A DNA stretch of 64,000 nucleotides. Source: an uncultured Clostridia bacterium. Lineage in GTDB: Bacteria; Bacillota; Clostridia; CAKSNL01; HGM11501. Below, in pieces: positions 27,003 through 36,444 of this stretch (its first letter is position 1; every line of letters begins with the position of its first letter). The position numbers and the translations under genes were made by a program. The DNA is taken from assembly GCA_934476235.1 (NCBI GenBank), contig CAKSNL010000002.1, forward strand, positions 124,001 through 188,000, read 5' to 3'. Under the pieces are notes generated by a model, which did no database searches, was not told the DNA's origin, and saw only the letters and a list, made by a program, of their open reading frames with translations.

Positions 27003-30000
27003 ATGAAAAAATTATTGTCTTTAATACTTGTCATCTGCACTATTCTGTCATTTACACCGGCGATGGCAAAAGAGAAAACCCGAAACAATGTGGATATCGG
27101 GTATCTTAAAAATTACATGACGGATTCAGAGGAGCAAAATGGGACATTAAAAATCGGGGAAGAAGAGCTTGATTATATCAACAATAACGCAGATGCCAAC
27201 GGAGGCTTGATACCTGACGCTGACGATTATGACGAAGAATCTCAGACCGGAACCTCAGGACCGAAAAGAGCTGCGTCAACCGTAAAAGATTTTACGGTTG
27301 ACCCGGTAAATGTGCCGTTCAACATAGTGAATTTCGGGGATGAAAATGTTTCACTTGCGAGCGGAGGGTTAAATTACAGGAAAAGCCTGCTCTCATTGCC
27401 GGGCAGAAACGGCTTTTCTTTGGATCTTGCGGTGAATTATTCATCCGACTCGGCGGTATTTAATAAATCGGAATATGAATCCGGCGCTGAGAAAACGATA
27501 GAAAACTTCTATAACTTCGCGAGCGGATGGAGCTTCGGTTTTGATACGATAATACTCGATAAAAACAAATACGGACGCGAACGGGGCTCGACGCTTGTTC
27601 TGGCTGACGGCAAAAGCTATACCATTACGGGAGGATCGAACACGGCAAGAGATTCTGCCGTGACGATAAAAAATTACGTTCTTTCGGAAATGGAAATGGT
27701 AAAAAACAGTGAGCGGTATATGCTCACTTTTAATAACGGAGTCGTTGAAACGTTCGACCCCGACTGCGGGGTCATTCTCACGCGGAGCGACCGGTTCGGG
27801 AATACCGTCACATTTGAATATGAGGAAATTGAGTATTTCAAGGGCACTTTTACGGAATATTTTTATTCACCGGCAGGATACGTCAATACAGTAAAGGTTT
27901 TGAGCAAGATTACGGACAGCCTGGGAAACGAAATAGACCTTACGTACGGCATAGAGCGCAGGTGGAACGGGGTGTATATATCCAAAATCACGGTGAGCAT
28001 GGATGGCGAACCGTATTCTGAGATAAAGCTCGGCAGTAAAAAGTGCTCATACGGTGACTACGGTTATGTTGAGAGCATAACGGAATACTTAAATGACGAT
28101 GATAAAATGACAACATCGTTTGAATACGAGAGCCGTCAGACGAAGATATATAATTATGATGCGGGCACTTATACTCTTTTCGGCGAGAACCTTTTGATGA
28201 ATAAGGTGTCCTATCCGACGGGCGGCAGTACGTCATACACCTATGAGATAGCAAAAAGAAAATATACAGACGGGAATTACGATGTTTACAAAGTTAAAAA
28301 GAGTGTAAATTCCGAAAATATGATGACGGAATATGCCTACGACGGAGACTATTCGTTTTATCCCAGGTTAAACGGCTATGCAACGGTCGTAACAAGATAC
28401 ACCGACGCCGAAAATAAAAAGGGTTCGATGACGGTGTACGAGTTTGACAGAAGCCATGATCTTGTTTCCGAGATAAGAACGGACATAACAAACGGTAAAA
28501 ATACATATATCGAAAGTCAGGGTGCAACATTCGATACAATGACTTTCGACGGAGATCTTTACAGATTCAACGTAAAATCGCCCTACATAACGGGATACAA
28601 GCAGACTCCGGAAGGGGAATATACCATACTGAAACCGTTTTATATAGGGAAGCTTCCGGAAAACATCTATATAGGAGGCGTGAAAAAGATCGGCGACGAG
28701 CTTTTCGTATTCGTTGACTACTACACTACGGGCGGAGATACGATATACATCGTTTCGTCATACAATATAACGAACGATGACTGGACAAGCCGTGCGAAAT
28801 TTACAAATACATATGCAAAGGTACGCATAAGCAATATATACTATAACGGCAGCGTCTTTTATATGCCCATGAGAAAATCGGACTATTTTTATCATATGAC
28901 ATATGACCCGGCGGAAGACAGCTGGTATATTGCGCGACACAGTGCGACGTCTTATTCGGAATACGGAGTCAGCCATTTGGGAAACACGGGAGACACGGCA
29001 TATTACTGCAGTAATTACAATGTGGTAACATACAGCTTTGAGAATAAAAGCTTTACGTATACAACCGTAGGCGATATAAAAAAGGAGTCGGGAAGGAGAG
29101 GCTTCGTGAAAAACGGGGAGATATTTATCTTCTGCGAATCCGGAATAAGAAAATACGACCCCGTAACAAAAAGGCTTCAGGATACGATTCCGTATCCCGA
29201 AGGAGATTATACCTACACCAACGGACCGGGAAACACGCTTTACTGCGTTGAATCGACCGGGAAAAGGGCAATATACAGCTATGACTTGGAGAGCCGCTCT
29301 CTGACATATCTCGGAACGAAAATGCTTAAAATAAACAATGGCATGATAATGGCGAATGACGCAATCTATATTAATGTCGGCGGAAGCGGGGTCGATTTGG
29401 CAACTGAGTCCGGCGGCTTTGAAAAAATCAATATTTCCGGAGGGAAAACGAATTTTGAGATCATAGAAAATACATATGACACAAAGGGCAGAATGACGGG
29501 CAGCAAAAAGACGGTCTATAGGGATGATGAGGTGCTTTCCGGGACTTCGGAGACGTGGACTTACACCAAAAACACAAAAAGCGTCGAGTCACACACCGAC
29601 ATACTGGGCAACAAAAGCTCGTACACGTATGACACTCAGTACATGCTGCCGAAAACCGAAAAGCACTATCAGGGAAAAAGCGGAGAATACAGCGTGACCT
29701 ATACGCTTTCTGCCGATAAGAGCAAGATAATAAAGTCGGAGACGGTATATAAGGACAGAAGCGTCATAAAGGAGTTTGAATACGGGGACAGCGAGGGCGA
29801 AACGTCATATCCCGGAAACGTTACCGGTGAAACGCTCAGCGTGAAAAAGGGAACCGAAACGAAAGTTATAAGCACGCTCTCTTATGTGTATGACAATACT
29901 CATGCATTTTTGGCTGAGACATCAACCGATAACGTCGAAACGAATAATTCCGCGTTTGAATATGCGCCGTCGGCTTCGGTTGTCACGTCGGCTGAGTATA

Positions 30001-32792
30001 ATATTTTCGGACAGATGACGAAAAAGATCGACCCGAACGGGAACATAACGCGTTACGGCTATAATAAAAAAGGCTGGAACGCCTTCGCGGTATTCCCCGG
30101 AGGCGGAAGAACCGATATAACATATGAGTTCGGCGATAACACGAAAACGACGGTTTCTTATAATAACGGCGAATATGAAGAGATCGCATATTATGACAGT
30201 CTCGGAAGAGCAAAAACCGTAAAGGATTCGGGAACAGGTAAGGCGGAGCGGTTTTTGAAGGAGTATGTTTACGACGGGGCGTCCCTCTCCGCCGTGCGCA
30301 CGGTCGGCGGAAATTACACGCTTTACGCTTATGACGGTTACGGACGCGAGATTGAAAAATTGACCTACAGCAGTGTTGACAACCACGCGGATAAATGCTA
30401 TTCTGTATATGACGATGTTGCCAGAACCGTGAAAAGAACGGTCAGAAGCGTTAATCTGGATGATTATTCGGAGGAAACGCTTAAGGTGTCGACGTCATAT
30501 TACGATGAGGCGGGGCGCCTGACAGGGCAGACGGACGGGAACGACCTTCAGTCGCGCACGTATAAATATGACTTTATGAGCAACCTCACCTCCGAAACGG
30601 ACGGGAACGGAAACACCGTGTCCTATACATATAACAGTCTGGGGCAGATGGTGAGCGCTGAGGACGCTGAAAATAATGTGACGGCGTACGCTTATGACCT
30701 TGCCGGAAACCTCGCATCCGTAACCTCGCCGGGCGGAAGAGCGGAAAGCTATGAGTATGACACGCTCGGCAGAATGGTCAAGCGGACCGATAAGCTCGGC
30801 AAGAGCGAGCTTTATATGTATGACGCGGCGGGGAATGTGCTGAAGAAAAAGGACAGAACGGGCAGCGTCACGGTCAATGAGTATAATTCGCGCAGCCTGT
30901 TGGTAAGCACGGAGACTGGCGGTCTCACCGTTACATATGCGTACGATCTGTTTAACAACGTAACGGAGATGACGGACGCGACCGGCACGACGGAGTATAG
31001 CTACACGTTTGACAATCTGCCCGCCTCGGTGACGTATCCGGACGGCAGGTCGATGAGCTACAGCTATTCGCCGGAGGATAACGAGATAATAAAGACCGAT
31101 TATTCCGGGGAGGAAACGGTCGAAAAGTTCACTATAGGCGGTGCGGTTTCGTCGGTGTCCGATGATGGCGGCACGCTCGCGGGCTACGGCTTTAAGGGCG
31201 GACTTTTGACCTCATCGTCGTTTGACAACGGCTCGGTAACGTATTCATACGACAGGGCGGGGCGCATTACGGCACTCAATAACAGCGCGGGCGGTATCAC
31301 TCGCGGATATACATATGAGTATGATAACGCCGGCAACCAGACAAAGAAAACGGAGACCGGGAGCGGGAATAACAAGGTCACGGAGTACGCCTATGACAGC
31401 TTAAACCGCCTTTCGGAGGTTACGGAGAGCGACGGCACGCGCATAGAGTACGGCTTTGACGAGTGGGGCAACATCACCGAAAAAGCGTATTACCACCCGG
31501 AGGGCTATGTGTTTGAGTCCGGAGAAGTGAGCATATCGGGCGTGACGGAGCACACGGTAAGCTATAGCTATGACGCGGCGAACAGGCTGCTTTCGGAAAC
31601 CGAGAGCGTAACAGGGTCGGGCAATTTTACCGGAACGCGCACATATGCGTATGACGATGCCGGGAACCTCACCTCGAAAGTAACGTCGGGCGATTACGGG
31701 GCAAAGAGCGAGAGCTATGTGTACAATGCGCTCGGAAAGCTCATAAAGTACCTTGAGGACGGCGAGGAAAAGGCGTCGTACAGGTACAACGGAAACGGTC
31801 AGCGCGTCGAAAAGACAGTGGATGGCGTGAAAACGAAGTATTACTGGGACGGCGCGAACATCAAAAACGAGGGAACGGCAAACGCCGTGAATGTGACGAA
31901 TTACTTCGGCGCAAACGGAGTTTTCGCGCGTAAGTCCGGCTCGGGCATGAATACGCTATACAAAAACGGGCACGGGGACACGGTGCTTTTGACAAACGGT
32001 AGCACCGTGGTCCGCGACTACGACTATGATGCGTACGGCAAGGAAAAGGGCATTTCTTCCGCGGACTTAAATCCCTTCCGCTACTCGGGAGAATACTTTG
32101 ACTCCGAAACCGGCTTCATCTATTTAAGAAACCGCTACTATGACCCGGGAACGGGAAGATTTATAAGTGAGGATCCGATAAGAGCCGGCTATAACTGGTA
32201 TGCGTATTGCGAAGGTAATCCGATCACCTTCATTGATCCGTGGGGACTGAAAAATGAAAGATATGTAATAACCGAAAAAGATCCGCTGAACATGCGTGCT
32301 AAAGCAGGGACGGACTCTGAAATCATTGGCACGTTGGAACGCGGAACGGAAGTTGAGTTCACCGGAGAAAAAACAACGGAAATGATTGACGGTCATTATT
32401 GGGCAAAGGTAACTTATAAGGGCGATAAACGGTGGAAAACCGGCTGGGTAGCTGCGGAATATCTTGGCACTGCCAATCCAAGCGGCAAGAAAAAACGTTC
32501 AGTACCGGTAGTTGATAGACCGGAACCAACGTACCATGTGCCTAAAGGTAAGGAAGGTGAAGAATTCAACGGATTCATGTTTGATTTATTTTTTGGAGGA
32601 ATTCCGGATGCCTCAGATTCACCTCCGACATATATGTCTACGGATATTGGTTATCAGTATGATGAAGGAGATGAAGCTAAAAAAAGGGATGATTACAATG
32701 AAAACATGTATAACAATATGAATGAGGCTGCAATAGGTTCAAATCCAACTGCATACACGCAATATATGAAAAATAGGTTGGGAGGCAAATAA
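27003..32792 (+). CDS. Secreted RHS/YD-repeat polymorphic toxin
   Basis: The 1,929-aa protein starts after GGGGGAGAG. Signal peptide about 1-23; N-terminal RHS-type beta domain (VPFNIVNFGDENVSLASGGLNY); a region that reads like a Kelch/propeller (about 510-800); many YD repeats (GNxxxYxYDxxG, about 820-1690); RHS core end with YFDSETGFIYLRNRYYDPG and FISEDP (about 1693-1725) and the DPWGL junction at about 1745. After it the tip holds a bacterial SH3 domain (about 1750-1815; LNMRAKAGTDSEIIGTLERG, TGWVAAEYL) and a ~110-residue end of unknown type. RHS proteins encapsulate and deliver C-terminal toxins. No wall-anchor motif is seen. The first putative immunity gene starts directly after the stop. 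Confidence 0.88.
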   Translation: MKKLLSLILVICTILSFTPAMAKEKTRNNVDIGYLKNYMTDSEEQNGTLKIGEEELDYINNNADANGGLIPDADDYDEESQTGTSGPKRAASTVKDFTVDPVNVPFNIVNFGDENVSLASGGLNYRKSLLSLPGRNGFSLDLAVNYSSDSAVFNKSEYESGAEKTIENFYNFASGWSFGFDTIILDKNKYGRERGSTLVLADGKSYTITGGSNTARDSAVTIKNYVLSEMEMVKNSERYMLTFNNGVVETFDPDCGVILTRSDRFGNTVTFEYEEIEYFKGTFTEYFYSPAGYVNTVKVLSKITDSLGNEIDLTYGIERRWNGVYISKITVSMDGEPYSEIKLGSKKCSYGDYGYVESITEYLNDDDKMTTSFEYESRQTKIYNYDAGTYTLFGENLLMNKVSYPTGGSTSYTYEIAKRKYTDGNYDVYKVKKSVNSENMMTEYAYDGDYSFYPRLNGYATVVTRYTDAENKKGSMTVYEFDRSHDLVSEIRTDITNGKNTYIESQGATFDTMTFDGDLYRFNVKSPYITGYKQTPEGEYTILKPFYIGKLPENIYIGGVKKIGDELFVFVDYYTTGGDTIYIVSSYNITNDDWTSRAKFTNTYAKVRISNIYYNGSVFYMPMRKSDYFYHMTYDPAEDSWYIARHSATSYSEYGVSHLGNTGDTAYYCSNYNVVTYSFENKSFTYTTVGDIKKESGRRGFVKNGEIFIFCESGIRKYDPVTKRLQDTIPYPEGDYTYTNGPGNTLYCVESTGKRAIYSYDLESRSLTYLGTKMLKINNGMIMANDAIYINVGGSGVDLATESGGFEKINISGGKTNFEIIENTYDTKGRMTGSKKTVYRDDEVLSGTSETWTYTKNTKSVESHTDILGNKSSYTYDTQYMLPKTEKHYQGKSGEYSVTYTLSADKSKIIKSETVYKDRSVIKEFEYGDSEGETSYPGNVTGETLSVKKGTETKVISTLSYVYDNTHAFLAETSTDNVETNNSAFEYAPSASVVTSAEYNIFGQMTKKIDPNGNITRYGYNKKGWNAFAVFPGGGRTDITYEFGDNTKTTVSYNNGEYEEIAYYDSLGRAKTVKDSGTGKAERFLKEYVYDGASLSAVRTVGGNYTLYAYDGYGREIEKLTYSSVDNHADKCYSVYDDVARTVKRTVRSVNLDDYSEETLKVSTSYYDEAGRLTGQTDGNDLQSRTYKYDFMSNLTSETDGNGNTVSYTYNSLGQMVSAEDAENNVTAYAYDLAGNLASVTSPGGRAESYEYDTLGRMVKRTDKLGKSELYMYDAAGNVLKKKDRTGSVTVNEYNSRSLLVSTETGGLTVTYAYDLFNNVTEMTDATGTTEYSYTFDNLPASVTYPDGRSMSYSYSPEDNEIIKTDYSGEETVEKFTIGGAVSSVSDDGGTLAGYGFKGGLLTSSSFDNGSVTYSYDRAGRITALNNSAGGITRGYTYEYDNAGNQTKKTETGSGNNKVTEYAYDSLNRLSEVTESDGTRIEYGFDEWGNITEKAYYHPEGYVFESGEVSISGVTEHTVSYSYDAANRLLSETESVTGSGNFTGTRTYAYDDAGNLTSKVTSGDYGAKSESYVYNALGKLIKYLEDGEEKASYRYNGNGQRVEKTVDGVKTKYYWDGANIKNEGTANAVNVTNYFGANGVFARKSGSGMNTLYKNGHGDTVLLTNGSTVVRDYDYDAYGKEKGISSADLNPFRYSGEYFDSETGFIYLRNRYYDPGTGRFISEDPIRAGYNWYAYCEGNPITFIDPWGLKNERYVITEKDPLNMRAKAGTDSEIIGTLERGTEVEFTGEKTTEMIDGHYWAKVTYKGDKRWKTGWVAAEYLGTANPSGKKKRSVPVVDRPEPTYHVPKGKEGEEFNGFMFDLFFGGIPDASDSPPTYMSTDIGYQYDEGDEAKKRDDYNENMYNNMNEAAIGSNPTAYTQYMKNRLGGK
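31631..32177 (+). repeat. RHS core repeat, copy A (inside the full gene)
   Basis: A 547-bp segment repeated almost base for base at 34486-35032, and in part at 36445-36620 and 36901-37250. It runs from the last YD repeats to SEDP just before the variable tip, giving homology for recombination. Confidence 0.9.
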
Positions 32793-33293
32793 ATGACGAA
32801 TGTAATAATTGGAAATATGGTTGTCGGAGTTATATCAGTTGTTTTGGGTAGAATAGCGTTTGCGATCACGCATGATTCCAGAATATTGGTTTACGTGGTG
32901 TCAGTAATTTCAATTTTACAATCACTCTTATACTATATTTTCGGGAAGAAAAATTATAGTGTGAAAATTTGGCAGGTTGCTTTGATTGGCACGGTTAACA
33001 ACATTATAATGTGGGTTGGCATTATATTTAGATTGCAAATTATAGTTATGTTAACGATGGGAGCATCAGGCGCATATATTACTGTAGCCAATTTCACCGG
33101 AGGGGCAATCTTAGATGTTGCTATTTATGTGGGTGTGTGGATTCCCTATGCTCTTATCTGCCTCGGAATCATAGCGGGGCGGCGGAAAAACCGTGAACAA
33201 TACGAGACTTTTGTCGCAATTGAAAAAGAGCGGAAAGAGCGCAAAAAAGCATACCGCGAGGAACAACGCAAAAGAGATGACGGAGAGTTATAA
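32793..33293 (+). CDS. Putative membrane immunity protein (family 1, copy a)
   Basis: The 166-aa protein has four predicted membrane segments and a highly charged C-terminal tail (EKERKERKKAYREEQRKR). The ATG directly follows the RHS stop with no gap, so the pair is translationally coupled; this position suits the immunity protein for RHS tip 1. A paralogue (174 aa) lies at 43192; both begin MTN-I-GNMV and share KIWQV and AGR-KNREQYE. I recognise no named family. Confidence 0.7.
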   Translation: MTNVIIGNMVVGVISVVLGRIAFAITHDSRILVYVVSVISILQSLLYYIFGKKNYSVKIWQVALIGTVNNIIMWVGIIFRLQIIVMLTMGASGAYITVANFTGGAILDVAIYVGVWIPYALICLGIIAGRRKNREQYETFVAIEKERKERKKAYREEQRKRDDGEL

Positions 33294-33309
33294 ACAAGAG
33301 CAAAGATCG

Positions 33310-33339
33310 CCGGGGAGGTTTGGGGAAAAGCCTCCCCGG
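33310..33339 (+). repeat. GC-rich hairpin before a family 2 immunity gene (copy 1)
   Basis: CCGGGGAGG (33310-33318) pairs with CCTCCCCGG (33331-33339). The same hairpin, followed by the same GGGGAGGAGTTACAATG start region, recurs at 40697-40726. Confidence 0.7.
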
Positions 33340-33367
33340 AGTCGAGGGCATATGGGGAGGAGTTACA

Positions 33368-33904
33368 ATGACGGATATAAATAAAAAAATTGAAGAGATC
33401 ATGGGGATCGAAAACGAAAAAGAGCGATACAGGGCGGCGACTTCATTTCTGTGTGACATTGTTGCAGACCAAAATAATAGAGAGCTTAAGAAAAGTTATG
33501 AGGATATAATTTATTTTAATGTCAGTATGTTCCGACAGGCATTCGAAAGAGATGACAAAACCGATACAACTGAAATGGTGTTTTCAATGCTTGCGAAGGA
33601 ATTACTTGATGAATACACTAATTGGCTGTTTTGGATGGGAAAAGAGTTAAATGCTGATGACATAGATGTTTGCATGTCTGTTGCACAGGTGGTTTTTGAT
33701 CTGTCATTTAAATACCGGGAAGTTGTAGATGTAATGGAGTATGTATTAAAATCTCCAGACATAACACTGCGTCAAAGACTGACGGCATACGGTTATCTTC
33801 TTGATACGCACAATTCGGAAATTACGGACTATCTCGGTGAAGAAAAAAGTGAAAAATACAGAAAAGAGCGCCTTAAATTTTGTCCGAATCAAGACCGGCA
33901 ATAA
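33368..33904 (+). CDS. Putative immunity protein (family 2, copy a)
   Basis: The 178-aa soluble, acidic, helix-rich protein starts at the ATG at 33368 after GGGGAGGAG. Two paralogues lie at 37885 and 40755; all begin M-DINKKIEEIM-IENEKERYRAA and share QRLTAYGYLLDTHN or a variant. In the third cassette the paralogue follows a toxin tip directly, so this family is probably an immunity family. No named domain recognised. Confidence 0.65.
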   Translation: MTDINKKIEEIMGIENEKERYRAATSFLCDIVADQNNRELKKSYEDIIYFNVSMFRQAFERDDKTDTTEMVFSMLAKELLDEYTNWLFWMGKELNADDIDVCMSVAQVVFDLSFKYREVVDVMEYVLKSPDITLRQRLTAYGYLLDTHNSEITDYLGEEKSEKYRKERLKFCPNQDRQ

Positions 33905-33930
33905 AGGGCAGCACATAATACGGAGGTGAC

Positions 33931-34455
33931 ATGATGGCTGACGGAGAAAACGTTATGAGCGGCGAAATGAAAGAGGACTTTAACAAAGCCGAAAGCTTTA
34001 TTAAAGAGCATGAGCCGGAAAGTATTGATTCATCGGAAGAACTTAAAATGTGCCTCGTATTTGCATATGAACTTTACAAGCACTGTTATGAAAATAATAT
34101 TTTTGACATAAGGCATATAGCGGCAAAATACGCTCTTGACATTATACAAAATAATGTCAAGAGCGAAAAGGCAGAGTTTTACAAGGACGATGAACTGGTT
34201 CAGGATATTATAGACATTCTGGAATTTGTGTTTGAAGAGGAGTATTATTATACGGACTTGGTTAAGACGATGAAAACGCTTATCGGTTTTGACAGTGTTT
34301 GCGAAAAATCGAAGCTTGAAATGATGAGGTTCCTTGTCGAAACGAGTATTGAGCCTGAAACAAACCAGGCACTCGGTGATGATTATTATAAATACATAAA
34401 ATATTTTCCGGACATAGAGAAAAAGCTTTCGAAATGGCGGAAGAATCAGATATAA
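33931..34455 (+). CDS. Putative immunity protein (family 3, copy a)
   Basis: The 174-aa acidic, helix-rich cytoplasmic-type protein lies 26 bp after the family 2 gene with a GGAGGTGA site. Its protein sequence is identical to that at 38448. It includes MKEDFNKAESFIKEHEPES and the end FPDIEKKLSKWRKNQI. The function is inferred only from its place in a toxin/immunity array. The copy ends where the second RHS cassette is joined to it (34486). Confidence 0.65.
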   Translation: MMADGENVMSGEMKEDFNKAESFIKEHEPESIDSSEELKMCLVFAYELYKHCYENNIFDIRHIAAKYALDIIQNNVKSEKAEFYKDDELVQDIIDILEFVFEEEYYYTDLVKTMKTLIGFDSVCEKSKLEMMRFLVETSIEPETNQALGDDYYKYIKYFPDIEKKLSKWRKNQI

Positions 34456-34485
34456 ACTACCTAAAAATAAGGGGCGGATATATGA

Positions 34486-35509
34486 CGGAACGCGCACATA
34501 TGCGTATGACGATGCCGGGAACCTCACCTCGAAAACAACGTCGGGCGATTACGGGGCAAAGAGCGAGAGCTATGTGTACAATGCGCTCGGAAAGCTCATA
34601 AAGTACCTTGAGGACGGCGAGGAAAAGGCGTCGTACAGGTACAACGGAAACGGTCAGCGCGTCGAAAAGACAGTGGATGGCGTGAAAACGAAGTATTACT
34701 GGGACGGCGCGAACATCAAAAACGAGGGAACGGCAAACGCCGTGAATGTGACGAATTACTTCGGCGCAAACGGAGTTTTCGCGCGTAAGTCCGGCTCGGG
34801 CATGAATACGCTATACAAAAACGGGCACGGGGACACGGTGCTTTTGACAAACGGTAGCACCGTGGTCCGCGACTACGACTATGATGCGTACGGCAAGGAA
34901 AAGGGCATTTCTTCCGCGGACTTAAATCCCTTCCGCTACTCGGGAGAATACTTTGACTCCGAAACCGGCTTCATCTATTTAAGAAACCGCTACTATGACC
35001 CGGGAACGGGAAGATTCACAAGCGAGGATCCGCACTGGAATGTGAAAAATATGATCTCCGGCGACGAAGACCGCGAGCTTTCAACAGATGTTTTCAAAGT
35101 TGAAAGCGAAGCAAAGCACCAGAATATAAAAGAACAATCACAGACGGAGAGTACAGAAGGCAACATACCGTATGCCAATGCAATAATACAGTCCGGCAAC
35201 CTTTATCCGTATTGCATGGCAAATCCGGTGAAATATCAGGATCCGGAAGGAACATTTGCTGCTGAATTGGCAATTGCAACAGCTCCAGAATGGGTTCCTT
35301 TGGTAATCGCTGGAACGGCTGCCGTGGCTACTGCCGTTGTTGCAGTTGCTAAACGAGTTAATGACCCATTTGCGCGACCGGGGCAAAAAAAGCAAGGAAG
35401 AGAAAATAAGGAAAAAAAGAAAGAAAATAATAATTGGAAGCCGAATCCAAATAAAAAACCGGCACCTCTTAAAAAACACACGCCGGGGCGTGACCATAGA
35501 AAATATTAG
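34486..35509 (+). pseudogene. Silent RHS C-terminal cassette with tip 2
   Basis: The cassette begins with 547 bp matching copy A of the full RHS gene and lacks the N-terminal ~1,540 residues, a signal peptide and a ribosome binding site; the longest open reading starts at a GTG at 34574. After SEDP the sequence departs: HWNVKNMISGDEDREL, a second YCMANPVKYQDPEG junction, one hydrophobic segment (WVPLVIAGTAAVATAVVAVA) and a Lys/Asn-rich tail ending KKHTPGRDHRKY, the probable toxin tip. It fits an orphan toxin module that recombination could place on the full gene. The tip activity is unknown. Confidence 0.75.
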
Positions 35510-35519
35510 GGGTGATAAA

Positions 35520-35981
35520 ATGGATAAAATAATAGAGTCAAATGGTTTGCCCCGCTCAGGACTTAGAATAAGGAATGAAAAAGATGTTGACCGGGAAATA
35601 AAGAGGGCAGTTATTGAGTTTGCGCAGTGGGTAAGGAAACATTATGACTTTCCGGTAAGGATTGTTGTATATATAAAGAATCGTAAGCTTATTAAGGCAA
35701 TGGACGGAGAAATGGTCAGCGCTACTTGCTTTTTGCCATTTTCAAAGGAAGTGGAACCGTATGCGCGTGTCTCTGTCGGTGATTATGAGACCGTAAAAGA
35801 GAAAAGGGGACAGGACAATGCATTAGCCGGAATATTATGCTCGGTTGCGCATGAATTAACACATTATTTCCGGTGGCTGAGTGACGAAGAATTTGATGAT
35901 GAAGAGAAAGAAGAAAAGACCGTTTCGCGTCTTGCAAGACGTATGGTTAACTCCTACTCTGAAACGAGAGAACATCCGTAA
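35520..35981 (+). CDS. Putative immunity protein with HELTH motif
   Basis: The 153-aa protein starts at the ATG at 35520, 10 nt after the tip 2 stop, with GGGGTGA just before it. It begins MDKIIESNGLPRSGLRIRNE. Near the C-terminus LCSVAHELTHYFRWLSDEEFDDEEKEE contains HELTH, a zincin-type HEXXH motif with a following acidic stretch. By position it is the immunity gene for tip 2, but the motif also allows a small zinc metallopeptidase-like effector. There is no signal peptide. Confidence 0.65.
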   Translation: MDKIIESNGLPRSGLRIRNEKDVDREIKRAVIEFAQWVRKHYDFPVRIVVYIKNRKLIKAMDGEMVSATCFLPFSKEVEPYARVSVGDYETVKEKRGQDNALAGILCSVAHELTHYFRWLSDEEFDDEEKEEKTVSRLARRMVNSYSETREHP

Positions 35982-36057
35982 GAGATAATTTGCCATGGAA
36001 TGTACTACTGGCTTTAGCTGAGTATAAAAGGGAAAATTATAAGTAAGGAGGACCGAA

Positions 36058-36426
36058 ATGTATTTTTTATATCTTAGAATAGAAGGAAAAAACCTAGATT
36101 TTAAGCATATAAGTGAAACGATTAATATTTGTGGCGCAAAGTGTGTGCACAAGGAAATGTATGATGTTTGGCAAGCTGGAATTGAAATTGCCGAAAAAGC
36201 AAATATCAACGAGAAGGTAGTGAATTTTATAGATAAGTTATATGAGATCAAACAATTTATAATCGAATTAGCTGAGAATGCTAATCTGTCGCTTTGGTTA
36301 AATATATATGCTGATGATATGCAAATAAACGTTAATATTCCGCGTGATGCAATAAAGAAGATATGCCAACTTTCTCTTTCATTTGATATCAGTATAATGA
36401 ATTTAGGGGATTTTTATATGGCTTAA
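36058..36426 (+). CDS. Putative immunity protein, DUF4279-like
   Basis: The 122-aa protein starts after AAGGAGG. Its N-terminus (MYFLYLRIEGKNLDFKHISETI) and the alternating strand/helix pattern ending SFDISIMNLGDF resemble DUF4279-type proteins, which often occur near polymorphic toxins. Its toxin partner is not evident; it sits between cassettes 2 and 3. The assignment is tentative. Confidence 0.55.
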   Translation: MYFLYLRIEGKNLDFKHISETINICGAKCVHKEMYDVWQAGIEIAEKANINEKVVNFIDKLYEIKQFIIELAENANLSLWLNIYADDMQINVNIPRDAIKKICQLSLSFDISIMNLGDFYMA

Positions 36427-36444
36427 CAATAGAATTTACAATAT

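Noticed and set aside
29000..32200. Repetitive DNA in the RHS gene as a possible CRISPR or tandem array
   Set aside because: The repeats are degenerate YD protein repeats in one open frame, without constant direct repeats and spacers.
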